From the IMG/VR virus record IMGVR_UViG_3300020056_000161, positions 1 to 24,269 of that record: a stretch of DNA of 24,269 bases, one strand, 5' to 3'. Shown piece after piece: positions 16,647-23,624 of the stretch. The stretch comes from a virus. Within the stretch, counting starts at the first letter, position 1, and each line of letters starts with the position of its first letter. The translations under genes were made by a program, and so were the position numbers. Below the pieces are notes generated by a model, which worked only from the letters and a program-made list of their open reading frames with translations, had not been told where the DNA came from and did no database searches.

Positions 16647-18092
16647 TTAGGTTGGCTTCTTGAATGTATCTGGAACTGATGGGAAAGGTGGTTCAGGTAG
16701 TTCGTCAGTAGTACCGTTTAATAATAGTCCTTGTCGAGCTTCTTCATTTTCAGGATCGTCATAGGGTTTAGCTGCTGTTTCTTCGGGTACAAAGTTTTTA
16801 GGATCAAGATGTTCATGATCTGGCCATGGTTCGTGATGCGGAATACGCACCGGAACACTTGCTGTTCCAGCTTCTTCTGCTGCACCGTCTGAACTGTTCA
16901 TGTAAATCTTGCCATCGGTAGTTTCTCTATGATCGCCACCAGCATAAATGTTTGTATTACCATCTGCTTTTAGTTTGCCGTCGGCATCTGCTTTTATTTC
17001 CCAGTTACCAATAGTGTGTACAAAAAAGTTTCCGTCTGTGGTAATATTCATATTACCTTTTGCTTCAAAATTTATGTCTCTGTCAGCATAAAAATTAATG
17101 TCGTTTTCAGTTCTAAAACTAATGCTGTCTTTTGCATAAACATCAATTTTTCCATTACCTGTCATTTCGATCCAACTGTTGCCGCTACCGTGTGAAATAT
17201 AAATCAAATCTTCAGTATTATGCATTACAATTTGATGACCTTTACGTGTTTTGATACGTATTAGATCATTAGCAGGTAAAGTTACATCGCCGTCTGTTTC
17301 TCCAGCGTCAAAATCAGCATATTCCATTTTATCAGCTTCGTCGCCGCTTGCTGGTTTTTTACGCAATAAAGATGCATCGCCGTCATCCATTACAAATGAA
17401 CTTCCGCCAAGTCTATTAAAAGGACGGTTAACAGATCTTCCAGGTTTGCCGTAAGTAGCTTTTGGTCCATTAAAATCTAACGGTCCAGGAGTACTCCAAC
17501 CAAATACATGACTAGGTGCTTCTCGTCTACCGCTAGATGTATTTGTGCCTCTAATATGATCATCAATTAATCCTGCATCTTCCAATCGTTTTTTCTCGTC
17601 AGGATTAACAGGCTTTAAAAATTTAGTTGGATCTCTACTAGTTCCTTCTTCTTGTTTTTTGTTATATTCACCAACTGGTAATGCTTTGGTATTATCATCT
17701 TTGTTGTAACTTGTAGATGCATAGCCAGGTGTCATAAAGTTTACACCAGTATCAGGAATACAACCTAACCAATAGGCTTTTGAAAAGTCGCCTTCAGGCA
17801 TAACAACAATTACTCTAGTACCTACATCAGGCGGTACTGCCCAAAAACCGTAACTTTTTTGTGTACTAGGATAATCATCATTGTTACTAAGTCCATGATT
17901 GGGTGTTGTTCCAAAAAATGGACTTGCATACTGACAAATAATATAGTCTGTCATATTGCCGCTGCTAGTACGCTTTGTTATTTCAACTTCAATTGAACCC
18001 ATAAAATTTGTGTCAAGATGGTTTACTACTACTCCTACATATATGCCGGAGTTTTGTTGTCGTCTACTTGGGGTTCTTTGTTCTGTTGACAT
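16647..18092 (-). CDS. 5: Baseplate hub spike gp5-like protein (OB fold plus beta-helix, no visible lysozyme domain)
   Basis: gp5 forms the trimeric spike at the tail tip. Residues of about 15-115 form the OB-fold region (GIYVGVVVNHLDTNFMGSIE, later GTRVIVVMPEGDFSKAYWLG). Residues of about 190-245 carry the conserved GWSTPGPLDFNGP and GGSSFVMDDGD phrases. Residues 275-405 are a run of short strands (SISFRTENDINFYADRDINF) typical of the gp5/VgrG beta-helix. The C-terminus is Pro/Glu rich. T4 gp5 (575 aa) carries a lysozyme domain between OB fold and helix; here the 115-270 linker is short and shows no lysozyme motif. The ATG overlaps the preceding stop as TAATG, with only a weak GAGAAC 9 bases upstream, which suggests reinitiation. 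Confidence 0.9.
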   Translation of the reverse strand: MSTEQRTPSRRQQNSGIYVGVVVNHLDTNFMGSIEVEITKRTSSGNMTDYIICQYASPFFGTTPNHGLSNNDDYPSTQKSYGFWAVPPDVGTRVIVVMPEGDFSKAYWLGCIPDTGVNFMTPGYASTSYNKDDNTKALPVGEYNKKQEEGTSRDPTKFLKPVNPDEKKRLEDAGLIDDHIRGTNTSSGRREAPSHVFGWSTPGPLDFNGPKATYGKPGRSVNRPFNRLGGSSFVMDDGDASLLRKKPASGDEADKMEYADFDAGETDGDVTLPANDLIRIKTRKGHQIVMHNTEDLIYISHGSGNSWIEMTGNGKIDVYAKDSISFRTENDINFYADRDINFEAKGNMNITTDGNFFVHTIGNWEIKADADGKLKADGNTNIYAGGDHRETTDGKIYMNSSDGAAEEAGTASVPVRIPHHEPWPDHEHLDPKNFVPEETAAKPYDDPENEEARQGLLLNGTTDELPEPPFPSVPDTFKKPT

Positions 18093-20530
18093 TAGGTATC
18101 AGTTCTCGCATTTGTTATAGGTTCAATATCATTTGCTGGTGTACCTTCGCCAACAGCTCTGCCGCCTTTGAGATCTGATAGAATTGCACCTGCAATGCTT
18201 TCAAGAGTTAAATCTTGATTTCGCTTTCTATTTAATTTCAGTGTTTGTGTAAACACACCATCTTTGAAATTATTTTCAACAACAATTACTTGGTAAACAC
18301 CACTAAACATTGCTATAGGTAAGAATCCTCCTAAAGGATATTTTACAAATCCATCTTCTTGATCATAGTCAATAGGAGTTCTAAAGTTTAAAACTATGTG
18401 TACTTCTCCGTCTATAGGATTCATACTACCGTCGATTGTAATTGCACTGTTTAAAGGATTAGAAATTCCAACAAAGTTTCCAATTCCTGCGTCTGCTAAG
18501 AAATACGGATCTCCGTGTATAGTTAAATCAAGTCCTATTAAATCATTGTCGCTATGAATTAGCATATCATTTAATTGTCTAGCAATACTAACTAATGTGC
18601 CTTCTCTTGCGCCGCCGCCGTTTGCAGGCCTATCTGTAGCATTTATATTTCTTACAGTTGAGTTTCCGTCTGCTTGTGCAATTCCAGTACCTGCTGCTTG
18701 ACCAGGTCCGCTTGTTGCTGGCTCGCGATCGCCTTGAAACCATTCAGCTACGCTTCCAAAAATACTATCTTGTTGGCGTTGACCTCTTGAGCCTTGTATA
18801 CCTGTATAAAATGCCATATTAAATTGTAGATCAAAATCGACAATATCTGTATTTTGTCCTGTGTAGATGTAACTATACGATTTAATCGCTTTTGCTTGTC
18901 TAGTAAATGTTGCTAATACATTTGATGCTGGAGCAGCAATATTCGATATATCTACTTCATACGGAACAACTCTATACACATATATTTTAGGTGATTGTCC
19001 TGTTGAGGCTGCACTAAGCGGATTTGTTCCGTTATACACTTGAGTTTCTATTCTTACCCACTCTACTCGACCAAACATATCAGGCTGGTTTGTTGCAAAC
19101 TCTCTGCCGTACTCACTAAGCAATACAACTTCTTCTATTATATCTTGTATTTTTGAACCCGCAGCAAATTGAAAAACTCTGTTTTCTGTATCATATGTTA
19201 GATTTCCTCTAACAAAATATCCTTCTTTTTCTTCAGATTCTACAAATCCTGCTTCTTGGAATGGGAAGTTTCCTTGCTCTGTTGCGTTTTCTACAATTTT
19301 ACTTGAACCAATTCTATTCCAGGATGCTGCATTATCAGCTGCTGTTTTTAATGTGGCACCTAATGCCGACGACGGAATTGCAGACTGCGAATTTTGTTGT
19401 GCTTCAGCAACTGCTGCTGAGTCAAACTCTCCACTAGTATCGCCTGTTATACTTTCATATACTTGTTGTAATGTATTACCTACTTTAACTGTTGCAGCAT
19501 TTACAGCCGATGCAAATGTTCCGCCAATACTATCTGCTAAGCCGCCAGTTTGAGGAAATTGAATAACATATTGATCCGCTGCTGGAACATTGTTAGTTCT
19601 TGCTAGTTCTGCTAAATTATGGTTAACCTTTCTAGTTAAACTGTCTTCACCAGACTGTAACACTTGTCCTACAGTATCACCTTTAATTTGTAAATCTTGT
19701 GTAGTTGTTTGGGTAGCATCTGTACTTGCCATATCGTTATAGGCAACTGCTTCAACATGATATTCTGCACCTGACTCTGTAACTTTCATTGCTGCTTTAG
19801 CAATTCTAATAGGAAAGTGTCTCTGACTGAATAACGGTGCTTTAACATTTCCGTCATCATCATATCCTTTAAATGCCACACTTAGTAAAAACGGTGCTTC
19901 GATATAATTTGAATGTCCTGCAACCAATGCTGCTGTTCTTAGATTGTGTAGAAATTGTCCCATTGAATATGGTTCAATAACTTTAAAACTAATTGCCATT
20001 GCATTAGAAAGTCTAGTTCCTGGATTAGGCGCACAGTGATTTTTAATGTGTACGTCTTCTATAAAAAATTCTCTAACACCATCAGTTTCATAGATAGTAG
20101 GAATTTTTTGACCTCCAGTGCCGCCACTTTTGATAACCTTTATCAAAGGACCCATTGTTCTATAACTAAGAGGAAAATTTAATTCTAAGTTAGTTAGACA
20201 CCCTAAAGTAAAAATATAGTTGTAACTTGCAAATTGATCTAATTCATTCCTATAAGGAGGAAATCCTCTTCCAAGCAATGATAATGCACCGCTTAGTGTA
20301 GGATTTTGTATTAGTTGGGTTACTTGTGCTGCTTTTGTTGCAACGTCAACAACGGGTCTTACTGCTTGACCAACAACACCTGTAGCCACAGTGTCAAGTA
20401 CGCCGCCGCCGCCCACAACAATGTTTCCTGCTGTAGACACTGTGTTTGTTACATCTCGTGCAAGTGTACTACCAGAATCTTGATTTACCGGTGTTGTTAT
20501 AGGTGATCCGTTATTCGGATTAACTGCCAT
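18092..20530 (-). CDS. Probable baseplate hub protein (812 aa) between gp53 and gp5
   Basis: This large protein occupies the slot next to the spike gene, as in marine T4-like phages, where it is usually listed only as a structural protein. The N-terminus (1-80) is Val/Ala/Thr/Gly rich. From about residue 95 it reads like a tail hub: NELDQFASYNYIFTLGCLTN, then EFFIEDVHIKNHCAPNPGTR. Near 735-765 is a segment ending DGVFTQTLKLNRKRNQ, the kind of closing strand seen in gp27/gpD-type hub proteins. No recognisable gp27 gene exists elsewhere in the window, so it may act as the gp27-equivalent platform under gp5; that is inference. The ATG is one base after the gp53 stop, with AGGAA (20541-20537) 6 bases upstream. 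It ends in TAATG with gp5. Confidence 0.75.
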   Translation of the reverse strand: MAVNPNNGSPITTPVNQDSGSTLARDVTNTVSTAGNIVVGGGGVLDTVATGVVGQAVRPVVDVATKAAQVTQLIQNPTLSGALSLLGRGFPPYRNELDQFASYNYIFTLGCLTNLELNFPLSYRTMGPLIKVIKSGGTGGQKIPTIYETDGVREFFIEDVHIKNHCAPNPGTRLSNAMAISFKVIEPYSMGQFLHNLRTAALVAGHSNYIEAPFLLSVAFKGYDDDGNVKAPLFSQRHFPIRIAKAAMKVTESGAEYHVEAVAYNDMASTDATQTTTQDLQIKGDTVGQVLQSGEDSLTRKVNHNLAELARTNNVPAADQYVIQFPQTGGLADSIGGTFASAVNAATVKVGNTLQQVYESITGDTSGEFDSAAVAEAQQNSQSAIPSSALGATLKTAADNAASWNRIGSSKIVENATEQGNFPFQEAGFVESEEKEGYFVRGNLTYDTENRVFQFAAGSKIQDIIEEVVLLSEYGREFATNQPDMFGRVEWVRIETQVYNGTNPLSAASTGQSPKIYVYRVVPYEVDISNIAAPASNVLATFTRQAKAIKSYSYIYTGQNTDIVDFDLQFNMAFYTGIQGSRGQRQQDSIFGSVAEWFQGDREPATSGPGQAAGTGIAQADGNSTVRNINATDRPANGGGAREGTLVSIARQLNDMLIHSDNDLIGLDLTIHGDPYFLADAGIGNFVGISNPLNSAITIDGSMNPIDGEVHIVLNFRTPIDYDQEDGFVKYPLGGFLPIAMFSGVYQVIVVENNFKDGVFTQTLKLNRKRNQDLTLESIAGAILSDLKGGRAVGEGTPANDIEPITNARTDT

Positions 20531-20531
20531 A

Positions 20532-20837
20532 TTATATTCCTAGTTGTTGAGCTAGATTTTCGCCTTTTGGTAAAAATATTTTAACACCTGGTACCATATC
20601 GTACACTGGATCTTTTAATACATCCATATTCCTTTGAGCAAAAACCCACCACAATTTTTCTGATCCATATAAATCGTATGCTAACAAGTCGGGTCTAAAT
20701 GTGTATTGTGTTTGTACTGTATACAGTACATCATCTGCTTCTGCAGGAACAGGTCTAATAGATAATACATCTAAGAATTGCCCTTGTACTATTGTTGTTC
20801 GATTCCACGGACTTGTTGCTTCGTATTGTGCTGCCAT
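20532..20837 (-). CDS. 53: Baseplate wedge protein gp53
   Basis: gp53 clamps neighbouring wedge complexes during baseplate assembly. The short family is recognisable from YTFRPDLLAYDLYGSEKLWW (about 46-65), followed by VFAQRNMDVLKDPVYDMVPG and IFLPKG, which reads like a LysM-type small fold. The length is 101 aa against about 196 in T4, so it is a compact version limited to the conserved core. The ATG overlaps the upstream stop as TAATG, with AAGGA (20850-20846) at an 8-base spacer. The next gene begins one base after its TAA. Confidence 0.92.
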   Translation of the reverse strand: MAAQYEATSPWNRTTIVQGQFLDVLSIRPVPAEADDVLYTVQTQYTFRPDLLAYDLYGSEKLWWVFAQRNMDVLKDPVYDMVPGVKIFLPKGENLAQQLGI

Positions 20838-21646
20838 TAGATAAATCCTTTTCCGTCTACAACATATTGACCATTAACAAATGCATCTAAGCTAAATTTT
20901 GTAATATTCTTTCTGCTGTAAGTAGGTTGTACAACAACTGATATAGAACTACGTGTTGGAACCCATGTTCCGTTGTCGCCAACACCAACTTGTATGTAGT
21001 CTACATCGTTTGGAAGTTCTACTGTAAACATTTGCACCACAACTGGTACATCTTTAAACACATAATCGCCGTATCCATTTAATTTTACAATAGGTGGCGG
21101 TGAACCTTGATTGCTAGTAGCACCATATGCCATCTTGGTTATTGATCTTAGATAGTGCGTTGCTGCAACCCAATACTGACCTTCTTTTTCATTTTCAATA
21201 AAAAAGTCGCCAATAATAGTCATAGCATTCACTTGACTGTTCTGATAAGCTGGAAACACATAATTACTATGTGTAGGATGCAATGCATTATAGTTTGCAC
21301 TGTGTTCCATGATAATTTGGGGAGTATATGGCCACATAAACCCATCAGTTTCGAGTAACGGTGTTAGCAATTTACTAGATTTGTAGTTTTGCGGTACAGA
21401 AAGACGGACACGCCAGTCTAAGTTAACTTCTGAACCCCATCTAGCTTCAACAAATCCAGTTCCAGCTGATGGAGCGGCACCTGGTAAAAGACCAACTGAT
21501 CTTAGTGCTTTGCCAAAACCTGTGTCTGAAATAGCATTTGTTACTTTTTGACCTACGTTACTAGGTATGCTTGCAATTGATTCGCCAACTGATAATGCAC
21601 TACCTTGTAAGTTCTCTACGCTACTTTGAGGATTCTGTGTTGTCAT
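20837..21646 (-). CDS. 48: Baseplate tail-tube cap/initiator, gp48-like
   Basis: This is the first gene of the leftward structural operon. The 269-residue protein has a Ser/Gly/Ala-rich N-terminus (1-60), then a beta-rich body with ARWGSEVNLDWRVRLSVPQN (about 68-87), LLETDGFMWPYTPQI and a NYVFPAYQNSQVNAMTIIGD segment that reads like a tail-tube-type barrel. In marine T4-like phages the gene before 53 is generally gp48; gp54 has the same fold and is the main alternative. gp48 and gp54 sit on the hub and start tail-tube polymerisation. The ATG is preceded by AGGAGAAC; its GGAG (21661-21658) is 11 bases away. The gene ends in TAATG with gp53. Confidence 0.62.
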   Translation of the reverse strand: MTTQNPQSSVENLQGSALSVGESIASIPSNVGQKVTNAISDTGFGKALRSVGLLPGAAPSAGTGFVEARWGSEVNLDWRVRLSVPQNYKSSKLLTPLLETDGFMWPYTPQIIMEHSANYNALHPTHSNYVFPAYQNSQVNAMTIIGDFFIENEKEGQYWVAATHYLRSITKMAYGATSNQGSPPPIVKLNGYGDYVFKDVPVVVQMFTVELPNDVDYIQVGVGDNGTWVPTRSSISVVVQPTYSRKNITKFSLDAFVNGQYVVDGKGFI

Positions 21647-21669
21647 AAAAAAATGTTCTCCTATAGTAT

Positions 21670-21677
21670 TATTTAGT
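21670..21677 (-). promoter_or_regulatory. Late-promoter-like element for the structural operon (ACTAAATA)
   Basis: ACTAAATA reads leftward 8 bases before the AGGAGAAC ribosome site of the gp48-like gene. It resembles the T4 late -10 box TATAAATA recognised by gp55 and shares CTAAATA with the gene 6 leader. Its outer base overlaps the -35 of the divergent gene 55 promoter. The short motif alone is weak; the position at the head of a late operon is the main support. Confidence 0.45.
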
Positions 21678-21705
21678 TGACTTTATTAACAGAGTATATT
21701 ATAAT
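21677..21705 (+). promoter_or_regulatory. Host sigma-70-type promoter of gene 55
   Basis: TTGACT (21677-21682) and TATAAT (21700-21705) are separated by 17 bases, one mismatch from the full bacterial consensus. The expected start is near 21712, giving a leader of about 20 bases before the TTG start. A promoter this close to consensus can be used by unmodified host polymerase, so gene 55 would be expressed before late genes. Confidence 0.85.
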
Positions 21706-21712
21706 ATATACT
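21693..21712. repeat. Inverted repeat enclosing the gene 55 -10 box
   Basis: AGTATAT (21693-21699) and ATATACT (21706-21712) are exact reverse complements, and the six bases between them are the TATAAT box itself. The same AGTAT/ATACT arms recur at the gene 47 promoter. It could be an operator or simply an AT-rich coincidence. Confidence 0.5.
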
Positions 21713-21720
21713 TATTAACC

Positions 21721-21726
21721 GGAGAA
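21721..21726 (+). promoter_or_regulatory. Ribosome-binding site GGAGAA deciding the TTG start of gene 55
   Basis: GGAGAA lies 5 bases before TTG at 21732. There is no in-frame ATG until about residue 97, well inside the conserved protein, so TTG is the only reasonable start. Confidence 0.8.
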
Positions 21727-21731
21727 TAGCC

Positions 21732-22559
21732 TTGAGGAAACAAAACTACCTAAACAACAAAGATATTTTAAAGGAAATACATAAATCTAAGAGCAGATTT
21801 TGTAGTTTCGTAGATCCAGAGTATCATCAATTTGATATCATTTTACCAGATATTGAAAAAATTAACATTCGAACTATTGCTGAAGCAAAAAGAAACAAAG
21901 CAAAAAGACTTAGTACGGAAGAATACGATAGACGCAAAGCGGCTGGTGAAAAAGTAAAACAAGCAGAATGCGAACACGATTATAAAAAAATTACAAAAGA
22001 AGAACTAATTTTTAGGATTATGACATTTGATCATATTCCTGAAGAGCCTGGACGTAAAAAGAATCCTAAAACAATAGCAGATACAAAGGTAAAACTAAAC
22101 TTTCCTCCATTCCAGCATTACAAATTCAACGACGACGGTGAATTAGTATGTGTAGGCAAAAGTCATTGGGTTGGCGGCATGGAAAACGGACACTTTAGTC
22201 AAAAACATGCAAAAGCAACAGACAAACTTGCACTTATGTGGATGAAGTTATGCGACAGGTATGCAACACGTGGTAATGTACGTGGATACACTTACAATGA
22301 CGAAATGCGTGGACAAGCAATACTACAACTAGCACAAATTGGATTACAGTTTGATGAAAGTAAATCAGCAAACCCATTTGCTTACTACACAGCGGCAGTT
22401 ACAAACTCATTTGTACGTGTTATCAACTTGGAAAAACGCAATCAAAACATACGTGACGACATTTTAGAAATGAATGACATGAATCCTTCCTACACAAGAC
22501 AACATCAAGGTGAATGGGAAGCAGCTATGAAGCGAGAAAAAGAGGCAAAAAAAGATTGA
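21732..22559 (+). CDS. 55: Late transcription sigma factor gp55
   Basis: gp55 is the phage sigma subunit that directs host RNA polymerase to late promoters, with the sliding clamp gp45 and co-activator gp33 in T4. The conserved core is clear: SHWVGGMENGHFSQKHAK (about 145-162), then RGYTYNDEMRGQAILQLAQI (about 184-203), GLQFDESKSANPFAYYTAAV and LEKRNQNIRDDILEMND, the region-2-like part. At 275 aa it exceeds T4 gp55 (185 aa), mainly by a Lys/Glu-rich N-terminal section. The C-terminus is a charged run, EAAMKREKEAKKD, without the hydrophobic clamp-binding end expected from T4. It starts with TTG behind GGAGAA under its own sigma-70 promoter, and it is divergent from the late operon it should activate. 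Confidence 0.95.
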   Translation: MRKQNYLNNKDILKEIHKSKSRFCSFVDPEYHQFDIILPDIEKINIRTIAEAKRNKAKRLSTEEYDRRKAAGEKVKQAECEHDYKKITKEELIFRIMTFDHIPEEPGRKKNPKTIADTKVKLNFPPFQHYKFNDDGELVCVGKSHWVGGMENGHFSQKHAKATDKLALMWMKLCDRYATRGNVRGYTYNDEMRGQAILQLAQIGLQFDESKSANPFAYYTAAVTNSFVRVINLEKRNQNIRDDILEMNDMNPSYTRQHQGEWEAAMKREKEAKKD

Positions 22560-22584
22560 CCTTACCCAGTATTTCATGTATACT
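22556..22584 (+). promoter_or_regulatory. Host sigma-70-type promoter of genes 47-46, starting in the gene 55 stop codon
   Basis: TTGACC (22556-22561) and TATACT (22579-22584) are separated by 17 bases. The -35 includes the TGA stop of gene 55 (22557-22559). The start should lie near 22591, about 23 bases before the gp47 TTG. It gives 47-46 their own transcription besides any read-through from 55. Confidence 0.75.
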
Positions 22585-22585
22585 G
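22567..22585. repeat. Inverted repeat CAGTAT/ATACTG at the gene 47 -10 box
   Basis: CAGTAT (22567-22572) and ATACTG (22580-22585) are exact reverse complements with a 7-base spacer. The right arm overlaps the TATACT -10. It shares the AGTAT/ATACT arms of the gene 55 promoter repeat. Confidence 0.5.
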
Positions 22586-22599
22586 TAGTTAATAAGTAC

Positions 22600-22605
22600 G
22601 GAGAA
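22600..22605 (+). promoter_or_regulatory. Ribosome-binding site GGAGAA deciding the TTG start of gene 47
   Basis: GGAGAA lies 8 bases before TTG at 22614. Two in-frame TAA codons (22590-22595) close the frame upstream, and the first in-frame ATG is at residue 63, after essential motifs. TTG is therefore the start. Confidence 0.8.
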
Positions 22606-22613
22606 AATACGTT

Positions 22614-23624
22614 TTGTTTAAAAAGGCAGCAGTCTTTACAGATATCCACTTTGGATTAAAAGGCAACAGTAAAGTACACAACGACGATTGTGAAGAATTT
22701 ATCGATTGGTTTATTGACCAAGCAAAAGAAAACGGGTGCGAAACCGGTATATTCTGCGGTGATTGGCATCATAATCGTAATTCATTAAATCTAACAACTA
22801 TGGACGCAACTATACGCAGCCTAGAAAAACTAGGTAAAGCATTTGACAAGTTCTATATGTTTGTTGGCAATCATGACTTATATTACAAAGACAAACGTGA
22901 TGTAAGTTCAACTATTTTTGGGAAGCACATTGACGGTATTACGTTTGTAGACGAAATCTACGAAGAAGAAGATGTTGCACTTGTACCTTGGTTAGTAGGC
23001 GAAGAGTGGAAGAAAATAGAAGGCATCAAAGCCAAATATATGTTTGGACATTTTGAACTTCCAAGTTTTTACATGAATGCTATGGTACAAATGCCTGACC
23101 ATGGAGACTTACGTCCGCAACACTTTAAAAATCAAGACTATGTGTTTAGCGGACATTTCCACAAACGTCAAGTACAAGGAAAAATACACTATATCGGCAA
23201 TACGTTTCCTCACAATTATGCTGATGCTGGCGATGACGAACGCGGTATGATGATACTTGATCGCGAAAACGGCAAAGAGCCAGAGTACATCAACTGGTGG
23301 AATTGTCCTAAATATCGAACAATTAAACTTAGTGAACTAATTGATAATGCTGACAAAGTAATTAAACCTAAAATGTATCTTCGTGTAACATTAGATCTTC
23401 CTATATCGTATGAGGAAGCGCAGTTTATCAAGGAAACATTCATTAATCAATACAACTGTAGAGAAATTACACTTATTCCTCAAAAACAAATTGAAGAACT
23501 TACTAGTGATATTGATATTGAACACTTTGAAAGCGTAGATCAAATTGTAACAAAAGAAATTGCTGCTATTGAAAGCGACAATTTTAATAAGAAAATGCTA
23601 TTGGACATCTATAGAGAACTATGA
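22614..23624 (+). CDS. 47: Recombination nuclease subunit gp47 (Mre11/SbcD-like)
   Basis: gp47 is the metallophosphatase nuclease of the gp46/47 complex, which resects DNA ends for recombination-dependent replication. Motifs in order: D10-x-H12 (TDIHFG), G49-D50 (GDWHHNR), G85-N86-H87-D88, H146 (FGHFELP) and H181-x-H183 (SGHFHKRQ), so the full set of metal ligands is present. The length, 336 aa, matches T4 gp47 (339). It starts at TTG, and the conserved first beta strand begins at residue 3, which leaves no room for a later start. Its stop overlaps the gene 46 start as ATGA, implying coupled translation of the two partners. Confidence 0.96.
   Translation: MFKKAAVFTDIHFGLKGNSKVHNDDCEEFIDWFIDQAKENGCETGIFCGDWHHNRNSLNLTTMDATIRSLEKLGKAFDKFYMFVGNHDLYYKDKRDVSSTIFGKHIDGITFVDEIYEEEDVALVPWLVGEEWKKIEGIKAKYMFGHFELPSFYMNAMVQMPDHGDLRPQHFKNQDYVFSGHFHKRQVQGKIHYIGNTFPHNYADAGDDERGMMILDRENGKEPEYINWWNCPKYRTIKLSELIDNADKVIKPKMYLRVTLDLPISYEEAQFIKETFINQYNCREITLIPQKQIEELTSDIDIEHFESVDQIVTKEIAAIESDNFNKKMLLDIYREL

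Noticed and set aside
20315-20506. Cysteine-rich 63-residue plus-strand frame that resembles a small metal-binding protein
   Set aside because: The cysteines arise from the complement of Ala/Val/Thr-rich codons at the N-terminus of the hub protein; no promoter or ribosome site supports it.
22464-22649. Minus-strand 61-codon frame across the 55/47 junction
   Set aside because: It is antisense to the gene 55 end and the 47 promoter, and its wording is low-complexity Phe/Cys from complemented Lys/Glu codons.
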